Positions 32,442 through 42,755 of a stretch of 64,000 bases of DNA are shown here, in pieces. The notes under the pieces were generated by a model. The model was not told the origin of the DNA. It searched no databases and worked only from the letters and a program-made list of their open reading frames with translations. Positions within the stretch are counted from its first letter, which is position 1. Each line of letters begins with the position of its first letter. The stretch covers positions 248,001 to 312,000 of the forward strand of contig NZ_JAFR01000006.1 in NCBI RefSeq assembly GCF_000526235.1, written 5' to 3'. This DNA comes from Acholeplasma granularum ATCC 19168 (lineage in GTDB: Bacteria; Bacillota_I; Bacilli_A; Acholeplasmatales; Acholeplasmataceae). A program made the translations under genes and the position numbers.

Positions 32442-33702
32442 TAAAGTAAAAGGTACATATGATGTACTTCCAAATGAATCTAAAAACTGGGTAAAATTAG
32501 AAAATTATGTAAGAAACTTATACAATTTATTTAACTATCAAGAAATTAGAACACCGATAATTGAATATTCTAATGTATTTCATAGAGCTTCTGAAGGTTC
32601 AGATATGGTCATAAAAGAAACCTATAACTTCAAGGATCGTTCTAATAGAGATTTGACTTTAAGACCAGAAGGTACAGCAGGCTCAATTAGAAGCTATGTA
32701 GAAAATAAATTATATGTAAATAATGGTTTAACCAAACTATTTTATATTGGACCAAATTTTAGATACGAAAGACCTCAAAAGGGGCGTTTTAGACAATTTA
32801 TGCAATTTGGTGTTGAAGCTCTTGGTTCAAACGACCCAAGACTTGATAGTGAAGTCATTGAACTTGCTTATCAAACAATCAACCAATTAGGATTAAAACA
32901 AGTTAGCGTAAAAATTAATAGTTTGGGCGATGAGGAGTCTAAATTAAATTTCAGAAAAAACTTAGTTGACTATTTAATGCCATTTGAATCTAAACTATCA
33001 AAAGATTCTAAAGAACGTTTAGTAAATAATCCACTTAGAATTCTAGATTCAAAAGATGAAGGTGACATTGAAATTACAAAAAATGCACCACTACCATTAG
33101 ACTACTTATCTGAGTCATCAAAAAAACATTTTGAGCAATTAATCAACCATTTAGATAACCTAAATATACCTTATGAAGTCGATAAAAAACTAGTTCGAGG
33201 ATTAGATTACTATTCTGAAACAGTATTTGAAATACATGCAACTACAGATGGATTTGGTGCTCAAAACGCTCTTGGTGGTGGTGGGCGTTATCAAAATTTA
33301 GTTAAAGAATTTGGTGGACCTGAAACACCTGGTATTGGATTTGCATTTGGTATGGAAAGATTATTAAGTGCACTAGAAATAGAAGGTGTCTATAATAAAG
33401 TTGAAAACAGTTTAGACGCATATATTATAACGTTTAATGAAGATGCAAAAAACTTAGCATTAAAAATACAATCAAATCTTAGATTAAATGGTTTTACAGT
33501 GGATATTAACTACACTAATAAATCATTTAAAGCTCAACTTAAAGAAGCACTTAATTATGGTGCTAAAAATCTACTCATACTTGGCGAAGACGAAATTAAG
33601 AATAATACAATAGAAGTTAAAGATACATTAACTGAAAAACAAGTTACCGTAAGTATGATTAATCTAATAAATCATTTAAAGGAACATAAATCAAATGAAT
33701 AA
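32431..33702 (+). CDS. hisS: Histidyl-tRNA synthetase
   Basis: This 423-residue class II synthetase charges tRNAHis. Motif 1 is seen around YQEIRTPIIEYSNVF, motif 2 is FRYERPQKGRFRQFMQFGVEALG, and the His-specific LVRGLDYYSETVFEI and motif 3 region GIGFAFGMERLL are present. The C-terminal anticodon-binding domain runs from about residue 330 (DAYIITFNEDAKNLALKI). Length and order are normal. It overlaps the GNAT gene at its start and aspS at its end by eight bases. Confidence 0.96.
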   Translation: MSFNKVKGTYDVLPNESKNWVKLENYVRNLYNLFNYQEIRTPIIEYSNVFHRASEGSDMVIKETYNFKDRSNRDLTLRPEGTAGSIRSYVENKLYVNNGLTKLFYIGPNFRYERPQKGRFRQFMQFGVEALGSNDPRLDSEVIELAYQTINQLGLKQVSVKINSLGDEESKLNFRKNLVDYLMPFESKLSKDSKERLVNNPLRILDSKDEGDIEITKNAPLPLDYLSESSKKHFEQLINHLDNLNIPYEVDKKLVRGLDYYSETVFEIHATTDGFGAQNALGGGGRYQNLVKEFGGPETPGIGFAFGMERLLSALEIEGVYNKVENSLDAYIITFNEDAKNLALKIQSNLRLNGFTVDINYTNKSFKAQLKEALNYGAKNLLILGEDEIKNNTIEVKDTLTEKQVTVSMINLINHLKEHKSNE

Positions 33703-35398
33703 ATATACACATCATAATAATGAATTAACACTGAAAAATTTAAATCAAGAAGTCAGTTTAAAAGGATGGGTTTCTAAAAAAAGAAATCTGGGTGGTTTAA
33801 TTTTTATTGACTTAAGAGATATGCACGGAATTACACAACTTTTATGTCGTCCTGAAAGTCCTATTTATGAAGAGGTTAGCCAATTAAAAAATGAATACGT
33901 TATTGAAGTTAAAGGCGTTGTTTTAGAAAGAGAATCTAAAAATAATCAAATTTTAACAGGAGATATTGAAGTGTTAATTTCAGACTTAAATGTATTAAAC
34001 ACTGCAGTAAATCCTCCAATCACAATAAGTGATCAAGATAATATCTCCGAAGAAGTTCGTTTAAAATATCGCTATTTAGATCTTAGAAAACCATCTTCTA
34101 AATCATATTTAATCAAACGTAGTTTAATTACGCAACAAGTGCGTCAAACACTATTAAAAAATGATTTTTTAGAACTTGAAACACCTTATTTAGTTAAAAC
34201 TACACCTGAAGGTGCAAAAGAGTTTATTGTACCTTCAAGACTATATCATGGTGAAGGATATGCACTTGCACAGTCCCCACAAATCTTTAAACAACTTTAT
34301 ATGATATCAGGATTTGAAAAATATTTTCAAATAGCAAGATGTTTTAGAGATGAAGACTTAAGAGCAGACCGTCAATTAGAGTTTACTCAAATAGATATTG
34401 AAGCATCTTTTAGTAAGGAAGAAGATATTTTTAATTTAAGTGAAGAAATCATGCAAGCAATCTTCAAAAATGTTCTTAACAAAGAATTAAAACTTCCAAT
34501 TGAAAAAATGACATATGAAAATGCATTTAACCTTTATGGATCAGATAAACCGGATTTAAGATTTGAATTAAAATTGATGGATTATACTTCAAAAATTAAG
34601 CGCTTTAACATTCCATTATTTGAAAATAAAGAAATGGTTCGTGCACTTATAGTACCTAATAACCCAATATTTACAAGAAAATATTTTGATAAATTAACAG
34701 AAATTGTTAAAAAAAATCATGGTGATGCACTTGCTTATGTTAAAAATGAAAATAATAATTTACAAGGTTCAATTGCTAAATTTGTCGATACATCGCTAGT
34801 AGAAGAAAACCATATATTATTTTTAATTCCAGGTACATACTTTAATGCAACAAACGCAACTGGTGCATTAAGAAAACAGTTAGGCCAAGACTTAAATATG
34901 ATTGATGAAAATCTTGAATCACTTGTTTGGATAGTAGATTTCCCATTATTTGAATATGATGAAAATGATCAAAGATTATATGCAAGACATCACCCATTTA
35001 CAGCACCTAAAAATGCTTCAGAATTTACTACAAATCCAAAAGACATGATAGCAAGAGCATATGACCTTGTTTGGAATGGTTATGAAGTTGGTGGTGGGTC
35101 AATGCGTATTTATGACCAAACAATACAAAATCAAATGTTTGAAACGTTAGGATTTACTAAGGAAGAAATTGAAAATAAATTCGGATTTTTTATTGATGCA
35201 CTTAAATATGGTACCCCTCCACATGGTGGAATTGCGTTTGGTTTAGATAGAATTGTTATGCTTGCAACTAAAACTGATAACATTAAAGACGTCATAGCAT
35301 TTCCTAAAACACAATCTGCAAAAGATTTAATGATGGGTTCTCCATCAATGATTGTAGAAGAACAATTAGAAGAATTAGGACTTAAGGTGGTTAAATGA
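33695..35398 (+). CDS. aspS: Aspartyl-tRNA synthetase
   Basis: This 567-residue class II enzyme charges tRNAAsp. The N-terminal OB fold (residues 1-105) includes [19 protein letters not shown]. Motif 2 is [18 protein letters not shown], the GAD-type insert covers roughly residues 280-420, and motif 3 is [13 protein letters not shown]. The HHPFTAPK flipping loop is present. This is the bacterial type with an insertion domain. Only 8 bases overlap hisS, and msrA begins inside its stop codon (ATGA). Confidence 0.96.
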   Translation: MNKYTHHNNELTLKNLNQEVSLKGWVSKKRNLGGLIFIDLRDMHGITQLLCRPESPIYEEVSQLKNEYVIEVKGVVLERESKNNQILTGDIEVLISDLNVLNTAVNPPITISDQDNISEEVRLKYRYLDLRKPSSKSYLIKRSLITQQVRQTLLKNDFLELETPYLVKTTPEGAKEFIVPSRLYHGEGYALAQSPQIFKQLYMISGFEKYFQIARCFRDEDLRADRQLEFTQIDIEASFSKEEDIFNLSEEIMQAIFKNVLNKELKLPIEKMTYENAFNLYGSDKPDLRFELKLMDYTSKIKRFNIPLFENKEMVRALIVPNNPIFTRKYFDKLTEIVKKNHGDALAYVKNENNNLQGSIAKFVDTSLVEENHILFLIPGTYFNATNATGALRKQLGQDLNMIDENLESLVWIVDFPLFEYDENDQRLYARHHPFTAPKNASEFTTNPKDMIARAYDLVWNGYEVGGGSMRIYDQTIQNQMFETLGFTKEEIENKFGFFIDALKYGTPPHGGIAFGLDRIVMLATKTDNIKDVIAFPKTQSAKDLMMGSPSMIVEEQLEELGLKVVK

Positions 35399-35892
35399 AA
35401 AAGATAGTATTAGCTGGTGGATGTTTTTGGGGAGTAGAAGCATATTTTAAACAATTAAAAGGTGTAGTTGATACATCTTCAGGATATGCAAATGGAAACT
35501 TCAATAACCCAACATATGAACAAGTATGTAAAGGAATCGCAACACATGCAGAGGCTGTTTCTATTACATATGATGAAAAATTAATATCTTTAGAAAAATT
35601 ATTAGAACACTTTTTTAGAATAATTGACCCAACATCATTAAATAAACAAGGTAATGATGTTGGACTACAATATCGTAGTGGAATTTACTATACAACTGAA
35701 GTGGAAAAACAAATAGCAGAAACCTATATACAAAAAGAACAGTTAAATTATGATAAAAGTATTGTTGTTTCAGTTGAACCACTTACAGAATATTATCTAG
35801 CTGAGGAATATCACCAAGATTATTTAGATAAAAATCCAAATGGTTATTGTCATATTGATTTAGGATTAGTAAAGGCAGATGAAGTTAAATGA
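35395..35892 (+). CDS. msrA: Peptide-methionine (S)-S-oxide reductase
   Basis: This 165-residue enzyme repairs oxidised methionine. The catalytic motif [11 protein letters not shown] has the nucleophile Cys10, and the family segments [21 protein letters not shown] and [18 protein letters not shown] are present. The Cys in GYCHI is the usual resolving position. The gene begins inside the aspS stop codon. Its reductant is probably the thioredoxin at 42.4 kb. Confidence 0.95.
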   Translation: MKKIVLAGGCFWGVEAYFKQLKGVVDTSSGYANGNFNNPTYEQVCKGIATHAEAVSITYDEKLISLEKLLEHFFRIIDPTSLNKQGNDVGLQYRSGIYYTTEVEKQIAETYIQKEQLNYDKSIVVSVEPLTEYYLAEEYHQDYLDKNPNGYCHIDLGLVKADEVK

Positions 35893-36365
35893 AAAATCAA
35901 AACTACATTTCGTGGGATCAATACTTTATGGGGCTAGCAAAATTATCAGCTTTACGTTCAAAAGATCCTAATACACAAGTTGGTGCTTGTATCATTAATC
36001 AAGACAAACGTATTGTTGCTATTGGCTATAATGGACTACCTATAGGAATGTCAGATGATGAGTTTCATTGGGAAAAAAATCAAGATTATTCCAATTCTAA
36101 ATATGCATATGTCGTACATGCTGAAGCTAATGCTATATTAAATGCAACATCTAACTTGAAAAACTCTACACTTTATGTGACATTATTTCCATGTAATGAA
36201 TGCATGAAATTATTAGTGCAGGCGGGCATAAAAGAAATTGTTTATATGTCAGATAAGGACAAGGGTAAAGAAAGTCATATCGCTAGTACTTTAATGATGA
36301 AAAAAGCAGGTATTACAAGTAGGCAAATGAAATTGGAGACGATACTACTTGAAACAGAAGTTTAA
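35889..36365 (+). CDS. comEB: dCMP deaminase-like protein (ComE operon protein 2 type)
   Basis: This 158-residue zinc deaminase has the HAEANAIL motif (His and proton-shuttling Glu) and [14 protein letters not shown] (two Cys zinc ligands), with [16 protein letters not shown] at the start, as in dCMP deaminases of the ComEB type. It would convert dCMP to dUMP for thymidylate supply. It overlaps msrA by four bases and the following protease gene by 17. The comEB name comes from Bacillus; no competence role is implied here. Confidence 0.88.
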   Translation: MKNQNYISWDQYFMGLAKLSALRSKDPNTQVGACIINQDKRIVAIGYNGLPIGMSDDEFHWEKNQDYSNSKYAYVVHAEANAILNATSNLKNSTLYVTLFPCNECMKLLVQAGIKEIVYMSDKDKGKESHIASTLMMKKAGITSRQMKLETILLETEV

Positions 36366-37326
36366 TATTAAAACATTTTTACATACAATTGTATTTGCTT
36401 ATATTTACTTAATGATTTCATTAATTGTTCCAACAAATTTTACTGTAACAGCACCTAATGAAACCCGTTCTGCAAATACAATGATTAAAATAGAAGGTAT
36501 AGACCAAACTGAACACCTAAAATCTGTATCTGTTTTATCTATGGATAGAATTACAGGTTTTGCACGTATGATCTATGAAATAAGCCCCTTATTTGATGTA
36601 GAAAAATTGGGATATGTTGCATCAACTCTTACAAATCAAGAAAATAATCTAAGAGGTCAAATTCAAAAAATGGCCTCTTTTGACCAAGCAATAATTTCTG
36701 CATATACCTTAGCTAGTCAAAAAAATAATCAAATTCAAATTGATTATGATTTTATAGGTATGACAATTGACTATAGAGATATAAGTTATCCTGAGTTAAA
36801 AATTGGTGACATTATTACAGATATTAATAATATTGGATTTACTGATTATGAAACACTTGGTATGTATTTTATAAATAACTTTGGCACCTTTGAACTTGAT
36901 GTTTTAAGGAATAATGAAAAAATTAGAATTACTATTGATAAAGAAACTGATAAAATATTTAGATTCTACCCTAAATATAATATTACTAGTGCAACACCTA
37001 AGTATAGTTTACCAGGTGAATTTGTATTTATGGGAGGACCATCTGCTGGTATGATGTATACTTTAAGTGTATATTTTGCTCTAGTAAAAGATATAGAGAT
37101 TAACCTTGATGTTGTAGGTACTGGTACAATACGATATAATAATGATATTGGTGAAATAGGCGGTCTAAAACAAAAAGTATATGGAGCATACCATGAAGGC
37201 ATTAAACACTTTTTATTACCTGCATCACAATACAATGAAGTTAAAGATGAAAAATTAAACATCAATTTATACCCGGTAAACAATATCAATGAAGCCATAG
37301 AGGTGATTTATGAAATCTTTAGTTAA
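36349..37326 (+). CDS. PDZ-Lon-type membrane protease (YlbL family)
   Basis: This 325-residue protein has one N-terminal membrane helix (about residues 8-28), a PDZ domain (about 115-195; YPELKIGDIITDINNI) and a Lon-type catalytic domain. Catalytic Ser is in GGPSAGMMYTL and Lys in IGGLKQKVYGAYHEG, so the Ser-Lys dyad is intact. Family members trim membrane or secreted proteins and, in streptococci (SepM), cleave competence peptide. The start is TTG at 36349 with GGAGA eight bases upstream. It is the only membrane protease seen that could process small peptides. The link to the peptide at 2.4 kb is speculative. Confidence 0.85.
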   Translation: MKQKFNIKTFLHTIVFAYIYLMISLIVPTNFTVTAPNETRSANTMIKIEGIDQTEHLKSVSVLSMDRITGFARMIYEISPLFDVEKLGYVASTLTNQENNLRGQIQKMASFDQAIISAYTLASQKNNQIQIDYDFIGMTIDYRDISYPELKIGDIITDINNIGFTDYETLGMYFINNFGTFELDVLRNNEKIRITIDKETDKIFRFYPKYNITSATPKYSLPGEFVFMGGPSAGMMYTLSVYFALVKDIEINLDVVGTGTIRYNNDIGEIGGLKQKVYGAYHEGIKHFLLPASQYNEVKDEKLNINLYPVNNINEAIEVIYEIFS

Positions 37327-37693
37327 ACTATGGCAGATGCATAAAGTAATTAGACATCGATTAGATGATCTTACTACCTTTAAAACAACCATCTTGAGTG
37401 TATTAGGCGGACTTGCAATTACCCTACTTATTATGGCGCCACTTTATTTAATTATTATCCCCTTATTTATGTTTGCACATTTAAAATATATACTTATCGT
37501 ACTTATATTTATCCTGCTTATTATAACAATCTTTTTATATGAGTACTTTATGTACTATGTAAGCGGAATAATTGAACCCAAAATTAAAAATATTCAAACA
37601 AAATACTTGATTATTGTAGAAGGTACATTGATGTCAATCATTTATGTCATTGTTGGAATCATTATTACAGTAATTATCTTGAAAGGATTTTAG
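37310..37693 (+). CDS. Small polytopic membrane protein, unknown function
   Basis: I do not recognise this 127-residue protein. It has a short amphipathic N-terminus (MKSLVKLWQMHKVIRHRLDD), then helices at about residues 27-52, 56-82 and 98-126, with a polar loop between the second and third. It overlaps the YlbL-like gene by 17 bases and lies two bases before lspA, so it is probably part of a membrane-protein processing cluster. No motif gives a function. Confidence 0.6.
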   Translation: MKSLVKLWQMHKVIRHRLDDLTTFKTTILSVLGGLAITLLIMAPLYLIIIPLFMFAHLKYILIVLIFILLIITIFLYEYFMYYVSGIIEPKIKNIQTKYLIIVEGTLMSIIYVIVGIIITVIILKGF

Positions 37694-37695
37694 AA

Positions 37696-38196
37696 ATGGT
37701 TATTTCATATATATTAATTGGTTTATTTGTCTTAATCGATTTTATAACTAAACAAATATTTTCCAATATTTACAATCTTAATGAACTTCAAGAAATTATT
37801 CCAGGCATCTTAAATTTTGGGTATGTCCAAAATACAGGAGCATCTTTTGGTATGTTAGCAGGTAAACAGTTTTTATTTTTTATAATTACTATCATAGCAC
37901 TGTTAATATTTGGATACTTTTTTTCAAAATCAAATATAAAAACAAAAAAAGTTTATACGATTGCTTTAATATTACTCATCAGTGGAACTTTAGGCAATGC
38001 TATAGATCGTTTATTATACGGTTATGTAATAGATTTTGTCCAAATGCCGTTTCTGCCTATTGTAGGGAGCACCATTTTTAATGTTGCAGATATATTTTTA
38101 AACTTTGGTGTGGCAATGTTATTTATTGATATAATCATATTAGATTACTATAGAAGCAAAAAAAGTAAAGAGGTTGGACAAAATGAAGAAAATTAA
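37696..38196 (+). CDS. lspA: Lipoprotein signal peptidase (signal peptidase II)
   Basis: This 166-residue enzyme cleaves the signal peptide of prolipoproteins after lipid attachment. Four membrane helices are present, and the catalytic Asp residues lie in GNAIDRLLYG and FNVADIFLNFG. The NTGASFGML motif is also conserved. It would process the nucleotidase lipoprotein at 62 kb. It overlaps rluD by 14 bases, a common neighbour. Confidence 0.95.
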   Translation: MVISYILIGLFVLIDFITKQIFSNIYNLNELQEIIPGILNFGYVQNTGASFGMLAGKQFLFFIITIIALLIFGYFFSKSNIKTKKVYTIALILLISGTLGNAIDRLLYGYVIDFVQMPFLPIVGSTIFNVADIFLNFGVAMLFIDIIILDYYRSKKSKEVGQNEEN

Positions 38197-39073
38197 TTTT
38201 CAAGATAATGAGTCAATTAGACTCGATCATTATTTGGTAAACATCTTAGAAATATCACGCAACCAAATAACTACACTCATTAAAGAAGGTCAAATACTAG
38301 TTAACAATTTAAAAGTAAAACCAGGCTTTTTACTACAATTAAATGATGAAATAACTATTAATATACCCGAAAAAGAAGATACAAATATAAAACCTGTAGC
38401 AATGGATTTAGATATTATATATGAAGATAATGACATCTTAATAATCAATAAACCTAAAGGTCTAGTTGTACACCCATCTGAAACATTTACATCACCAACA
38501 CTTGTACATGGACTTATTCATCATACAGAAAATTTATCAGATGTTAATGATGAGACAAGGCCAGGTATTGTACATAGAATTGATAAAGATACATCTGGTC
38601 TTTTAATGATTGCCAAAACAAATGAGGCACATAAAATTCTTGCACAAGATTTAAAGAAACATGCAATTAAAAGATCTTATTATGCACTTGTTCATGGTGT
38701 TGTTACAAATAGTAGTGCAATAATTAATGCACCTATTGGAAGACATCCAAAAGTGCGTACTAAAAATGCAGTAATTGCATCAGGAAAACATTCTGTAACG
38801 CACTTTAAGACAGTTAGAATTTATCAAAAGTATAGTTTGCTAGACTGTGACTTAGAAACCGGTAGAACGCACCAAATTAGAGTACATTTAGCCTATATTG
38901 GTCATCCAGTTGTAGGAGACCCTCTATATTCAAGTGTTGGAGAAAAAGTTGAATCAGGACAATTATTACACGCCTACAAACTAGAATTTACACATCCGAT
39001 TACAAAAAAAGCAATGACTTTTGAAGCGCCATTGCCTGAAGTATTTGAAACATATTTAAGTCGTTTAAGTTAA
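38183..39073 (+). CDS. rluD: Ribosomal large subunit pseudouridine synthase (RluD family)
   Basis: This 296-residue enzyme has an N-terminal S4 domain (RLDHYLVNILEISRNQI, NNLKVKPGFLLQLNDEI) and the catalytic RluA-type domain with GIVHRIDKDTSGLLMIAK (catalytic Asp) and HQIRVHLAYIGHPVVGDPLY. It converts uridines of 23S rRNA helix 69 to pseudouridine; RluD is the likely member, though RluC-type specificity cannot be excluded. The ATG at 38183 is preceded by AGAGG nine bases upstream. A TTG at 38174 lies inside the ribosome site. It ends convergent with rnhC, overlapping by nine bases. Confidence 0.92.
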   Translation: MKKINFQDNESIRLDHYLVNILEISRNQITTLIKEGQILVNNLKVKPGFLLQLNDEITINIPEKEDTNIKPVAMDLDIIYEDNDILIINKPKGLVVHPSETFTSPTLVHGLIHHTENLSDVNDETRPGIVHRIDKDTSGLLMIAKTNEAHKILAQDLKKHAIKRSYYALVHGVVTNSSAIINAPIGRHPKVRTKNAVIASGKHSVTHFKTVRIYQKYSLLDCDLETGRTHQIRVHLAYIGHPVVGDPLYSSVGEKVESGQLLHAYKLEFTHPITKKAMTFEAPLPEVFETYLSRLS

Positions 39074-39922
39074 GTTTTGTTTTGTGACGTTTTTAAAGTT
39101 CATCTTAGCTATTTTTTGTAAGCCTTTAATACCTTTAAGATCATAAATCTCTTTAATTTGTAAATCAACTTCCTTACTTGCACCTAATTTTAATTTGATT
39201 CCTATATCTTTACTGTATTGATGCATTTTAACTAAAAATGCATATCTTGCGATAATTGATGCGGCTGCAACACTTAAATGTACACTTTCAGCTTTTGTAT
39301 AAAACTCAATATCTCTGTATATAAGTTTTTCATCTTTTAAATAATTAAAATAATGTGATGGTAGACAAAATTGATCTAAAATTACAGGTACAGGACTTTC
39401 TACTTTTGATGTCGTTTTAATTATCATATGGTTGTGTAATAGGGCTTTAATTTTATTTAAATTATGACCTTTTAACACTTGTTCGTTATATTTTTCAGGT
39501 GATAAAATAACGATAGAATGAGTTAATCTTTTAGCAATAACAGGTGCTAATTTAATAATTTCACGATTTGTCATAGATTTGGAATCACGGACATTCATTT
39601 TTTCTAACCACTCTAAATCTTCAAGTGAAGTATAAGCACTACATACAATCACAGGACCTAATGCATCGCCAGTTCCTACTTCATCTGAACCAATTGCAGG
39701 ATAGTTCTTAATATTTAAAAATGTTTTAATAGCAACCAATTCTGCATTAATTTCCTCGCCTTGAAGTAAAACCTTACCTGAGTTAAAAGCATTAATCCTG
39801 GTATCGTTATGATGGGCAACAAAATAAACATAAGGTTGACTTACATTTAGTAAATAATTGCTATAAAATGTTTTTAATTGTTCTAGTTGGCTACTAGATA
39901 AGCTGATTGTATAATTTCTCAA
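39065..39922 (-). CDS. rnhC: Ribonuclease HIII
   Basis: This 285-residue enzyme cleaves RNA in RNA-DNA hybrids. It has the N-terminal TBP-like substrate-binding domain (residues 1-80) and the catalytic motif AIGSDEVGTGDALGPV (Asp-Glu), with further acids in DSKSMTNRE and ILDQF; the Ser-Val-Ala-Ala-Ala-Ser-Ile-Ile-Ala-Arg stretch is also typical. The domain layout separates HIII from HII. It is divergent from mutS2 and convergent with rluD. Confidence 0.94.
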   Translation of the reverse strand: MRNYTISLSSSQLEQLKTFYSNYLLNVSQPYVYFVAHHNDTRINAFNSGKVLLQGEEINAELVAIKTFLNIKNYPAIGSDEVGTGDALGPVIVCSAYTSLEDLEWLEKMNVRDSKSMTNREIIKLAPVIAKRLTHSIVILSPEKYNEQVLKGHNLNKIKALLHNHMIIKTTSKVESPVPVILDQFCLPSHYFNYLKDEKLIYRDIEFYTKAESVHLSVAAASIIARYAFLVKMHQYSKDIGIKLKLGASKEVDLQIKEIYDLKGIKGLQKIAKMNFKNVTKQNLT

Positions 39923-39982
39923 TAATATATCACTCCTAGGTATATTATACCATATTTTCGGACAACAAGGAGGGCGAAAAAT

Positions 39983-42283
39983 ATGTTTTCACATAAAACA
40001 CTTGAATTAGATAAGATACTTTTGCTCATATCTGAGTATACATTTTCTGATAGTGCTAAGACAATGATTTTAGAAACCATGCCTAACAACAAAGAACACT
40101 TAGTATTAGAAAATTTAAATCAAACAAATGAGTTAAAAACTTTTATTCTTAACTACGGCAAACTTCCATTTATTAATGATTTTGATATATTAAAAATTGT
40201 TCATCAAATTAAATCGTTTAATTATTTAAAAATTGATGATTTGATTAAAATAAAAAAATATATATTAATGGAAAAAACATTTGAAAGTTATAAATCAACA
40301 ATAACAAACCATCCAATTACTTATAATTTATGGTTAAAGGATTTAAAACATCATAAAGAAGTACTGAATATTATTAATTCCAAAATATCAGATGATGATT
40401 TAATTTATGATGATGCAACATTAGAATTAAAAAACATAAGACAAAATCTAAAGTCTAAAACTAAATTATTAGACCGTTTACTTGAAAGTGTTCTTGATAG
40501 ATACCAAAACTATTTAAATGAACGAATTATTGTTACTAGAAGTGGAAGATATGCTATTCCTATTAAAGAAACATATAAAAATAAAGTAAAAGGTATTATT
40601 CATGATATATCAGCATCAAAACAAACAGTTTACATCGAACCTGAAGAAATAAGACAAACAACACAAGATATTGAATATTTAAAAAGACTTGAAGAAAACG
40701 AAGAAATTAAAATACTTACTCAAATATTAACAGAAATTAAACCACACCAACTAGAACTTTTATTACATATAGAAAATATGGTTCACTTAGATAATTTACA
40801 TGCTAAAGCACTTTATGCAATAGATATAAGAGGCATATTGCCAATAATTAATCCTATAGGAAAAATATACTTACTACAAGCAAGACATCCACTCATTGAC
40901 CCTAAAATAGTCGTACCTATTGATGTATCTTTAAGCAAAGAGCAAAATGTATTAATGATTACTGGTCCAAATACAGGTGGTAAAACTGTAGCACTTAAAA
41001 CGGTTGGATTACTCACTTTAATGCTTCAATCAGGTATTTTAGTCCCTGCATCTGAAAACAGTCAAATGAGCATATTTAATCAGGTATTTGCAGATATTGG
41101 TGATGAACAGTCTATTCAACAATCATTATCGACTTTTTCATCACATTTAACTAAAATAAAAACAATGTTTGATAAACTGAAATCTAAGGCACTTATCTTA
41201 CTTGATGAACTAGGAAGTGGTACCGATCCAGTTGAAGGTGTTTCACTTGCTATTTCAATTATAGATAATTTAAGACAAAAAAAAGATATTAGAATGATAC
41301 TTACAACACATTATTCAGAACTTAAATTATATGCATATGAACATGAAGATATTTTAACAGCTAGTGTAGCATTTGATGAGAAAAGTTTAAAACCACTTTA
41401 TCAACTAAGGTTAGGGGTAGCTGGTTCATCTCATGCATTATCAATAGCTAGTAGATTAGGTATTCCAAAAGATATTATTGACCATGCTCAAAAACTATTA
41501 AATGGTAGACAATCTAATTTAGCCAAAAGCTTAGAAAAATTAAGCAAAGAACAAAATGAGCTCGATGAACTAAAACTAGAGTTTCAAAATAAGGTAAATG
41601 AACTCAATACTGAAATTGAATTATATCAATCTAAAATAAAGAATTTTGAAGTTAATAGAGATATAATGCTTGAAAAAATAAGACAAAAAGAACTGAAAAA
41701 ACATGAAAAATTAAAAGAAGAATTAGTTCAAATGATTGATGAACTATCTAAAAAATCTCAAATTACTACACCAGAGGTTGCCAGTATAAAAGGAAAATTA
41801 AATAAAGGTGTAACACCATCTAAGTTTGAAACAGATGAGGTCATTAAAGTTGGAGATTATGTAGTCATTGAAAACTATGGTCAAGAAGGCATAGTAACCG
41901 AAATAAGAAAAGATAAGTATTATGTATCTGCAGGGTTATTTGAATTACCATTTAATAAATCAGATTTGAAAAAAACACAGAAAAAAATAAAAAAAGAAGA
42001 ACCAAAGAAGGTTAAATATACCGGATCAAATCCTTCAAAAGCACCAGCTTTCGAACTAGATTTAAGAGGAAAAAGGTATGAAGAAGTTGCAGTATTAATG
42101 GATAAAGCAATAGATGATGCACTACTATCAAATACAAGCTATATTCGAGTTATCCACGGGTTTGGAACTGGAGCGGTTAGAAAGGCAGTATATGCCTATA
42201 TAAAGACCTCACCATACATAAAATCACATAGATATGGTACCGAAGGTGAGGGCTTAAACGGTGTAACTGTCATCACATTGTAA
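39983..42283 (+). CDS. mutS2: Endonuclease MutS2
   Basis: This 766-residue protein has the MutS-like core but no mismatch-recognition domain. Walker A is ITGPNTGGKTVALKT near residue 330, and Walker B and D-loop lie around LILLDELGSGTDPVEG. A long coiled coil follows (about 515-620), and the C-terminal Smr domain carries LDLRGKRYEEV, then IRVIHGFGTGAVRKAV. It suppresses recombination intermediates; in B. subtilis it also rescues collided ribosomes. AGGAGGGCG precedes the ATG. The promoter shares the short divergent region with rnhC. Confidence 0.96.
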   Translation: MFSHKTLELDKILLLISEYTFSDSAKTMILETMPNNKEHLVLENLNQTNELKTFILNYGKLPFINDFDILKIVHQIKSFNYLKIDDLIKIKKYILMEKTFESYKSTITNHPITYNLWLKDLKHHKEVLNIINSKISDDDLIYDDATLELKNIRQNLKSKTKLLDRLLESVLDRYQNYLNERIIVTRSGRYAIPIKETYKNKVKGIIHDISASKQTVYIEPEEIRQTTQDIEYLKRLEENEEIKILTQILTEIKPHQLELLLHIENMVHLDNLHAKALYAIDIRGILPIINPIGKIYLLQARHPLIDPKIVVPIDVSLSKEQNVLMITGPNTGGKTVALKTVGLLTLMLQSGILVPASENSQMSIFNQVFADIGDEQSIQQSLSTFSSHLTKIKTMFDKLKSKALILLDELGSGTDPVEGVSLAISIIDNLRQKKDIRMILTTHYSELKLYAYEHEDILTASVAFDEKSLKPLYQLRLGVAGSSHALSIASRLGIPKDIIDHAQKLLNGRQSNLAKSLEKLSKEQNELDELKLEFQNKVNELNTEIELYQSKIKNFEVNRDIMLEKIRQKELKKHEKLKEELVQMIDELSKKSQITTPEVASIKGKLNKGVTPSKFETDEVIKVGDYVVIENYGQEGIVTEIRKDKYYVSAGLFELPFNKSDLKKTQKKIKKEEPKKVKYTGSNPSKAPAFELDLRGKRYEEVAVLMDKAIDDALLSNTSYIRVIHGFGTGAVRKAVYAYIKTSPYIKSHRYGTEGEGLNGVTVITL

Positions 42284-42299
42284 AAAACAACCATATTCT

Positions 42300-42328
42300 T
42301 TGATTAATTTGTGTAATTTAGTTATAAT
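42300..42328 (+). promoter_or_regulatory. Promoter of trxA
   Basis: TTGATT (42300-42305), 17 bases and TATAAT (42323-42328). Confidence 0.8.
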
Positions 42329-42360
42329 TAATTTATGATAATAATAAGGAGGCATTTATA

Positions 42361-42669
42361 ATGCAACAATATAAGGGAGAAGATTTTAAAAGTGTTACTT
42401 CAAAAGAAGGTCTGGTTGTAGTAGACTTCTTTGCAACTTGGTGTGGACCATGTAAAATGTTGATGCCTGTTTTAGAACAATTAAGTACTGAAGATGTAGA
42501 AACTACGTTTGTTAAATTAGATATTGATGAATACCGCAAACAAGCAATTGATAACGGAATTCGTGCTGTTCCTACATTAGTATTATTTAAAGACGGAAAA
42601 GAAGTATCAAGAGCATCAGGATACCAACCAAAAGAAAAATTAGTTTCTTGGTTAGCAGAACATAAATAA
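42361..42669 (+). CDS. trxA: Thioredoxin
   Basis: This 102-residue protein has the redox site FFATWCGPCKMLMP (Cys28, Cys31), the buried Asp in VVDFFA and the cis-proline AVPTLVLF, all standard. It donates electrons to MsrA and other enzymes. It has its own promoter, AAGGAGG before the ATG and a following terminator, so it is monocistronic. Confidence 0.97.
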   Translation: MQQYKGEDFKSVTSKEGLVVVDFFATWCGPCKMLMPVLEQLSTEDVETTFVKLDIDEYRKQAIDNGIRAVPTLVLFKDGKEVSRASGYQPKEKLVSWLAEHK

Positions 42670-42680
42670 CAAGTAATAAT

Positions 42681-42706
42681 GGCTCTCTATCTATGAGAGC
42701 CTTTTT
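42681..42706 (+). terminator. Terminator of trxA
   Basis: GGCTCTC (42681-42687) pairs with GAGAGCC (42695-42701) around TATCTAT, followed by TTTTT. Confidence 0.9.
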
Positions 42707-42755
42707 CTTTATTGTGTTATAATATAAATAATATATTTTTAGAATAAAGGTACAT

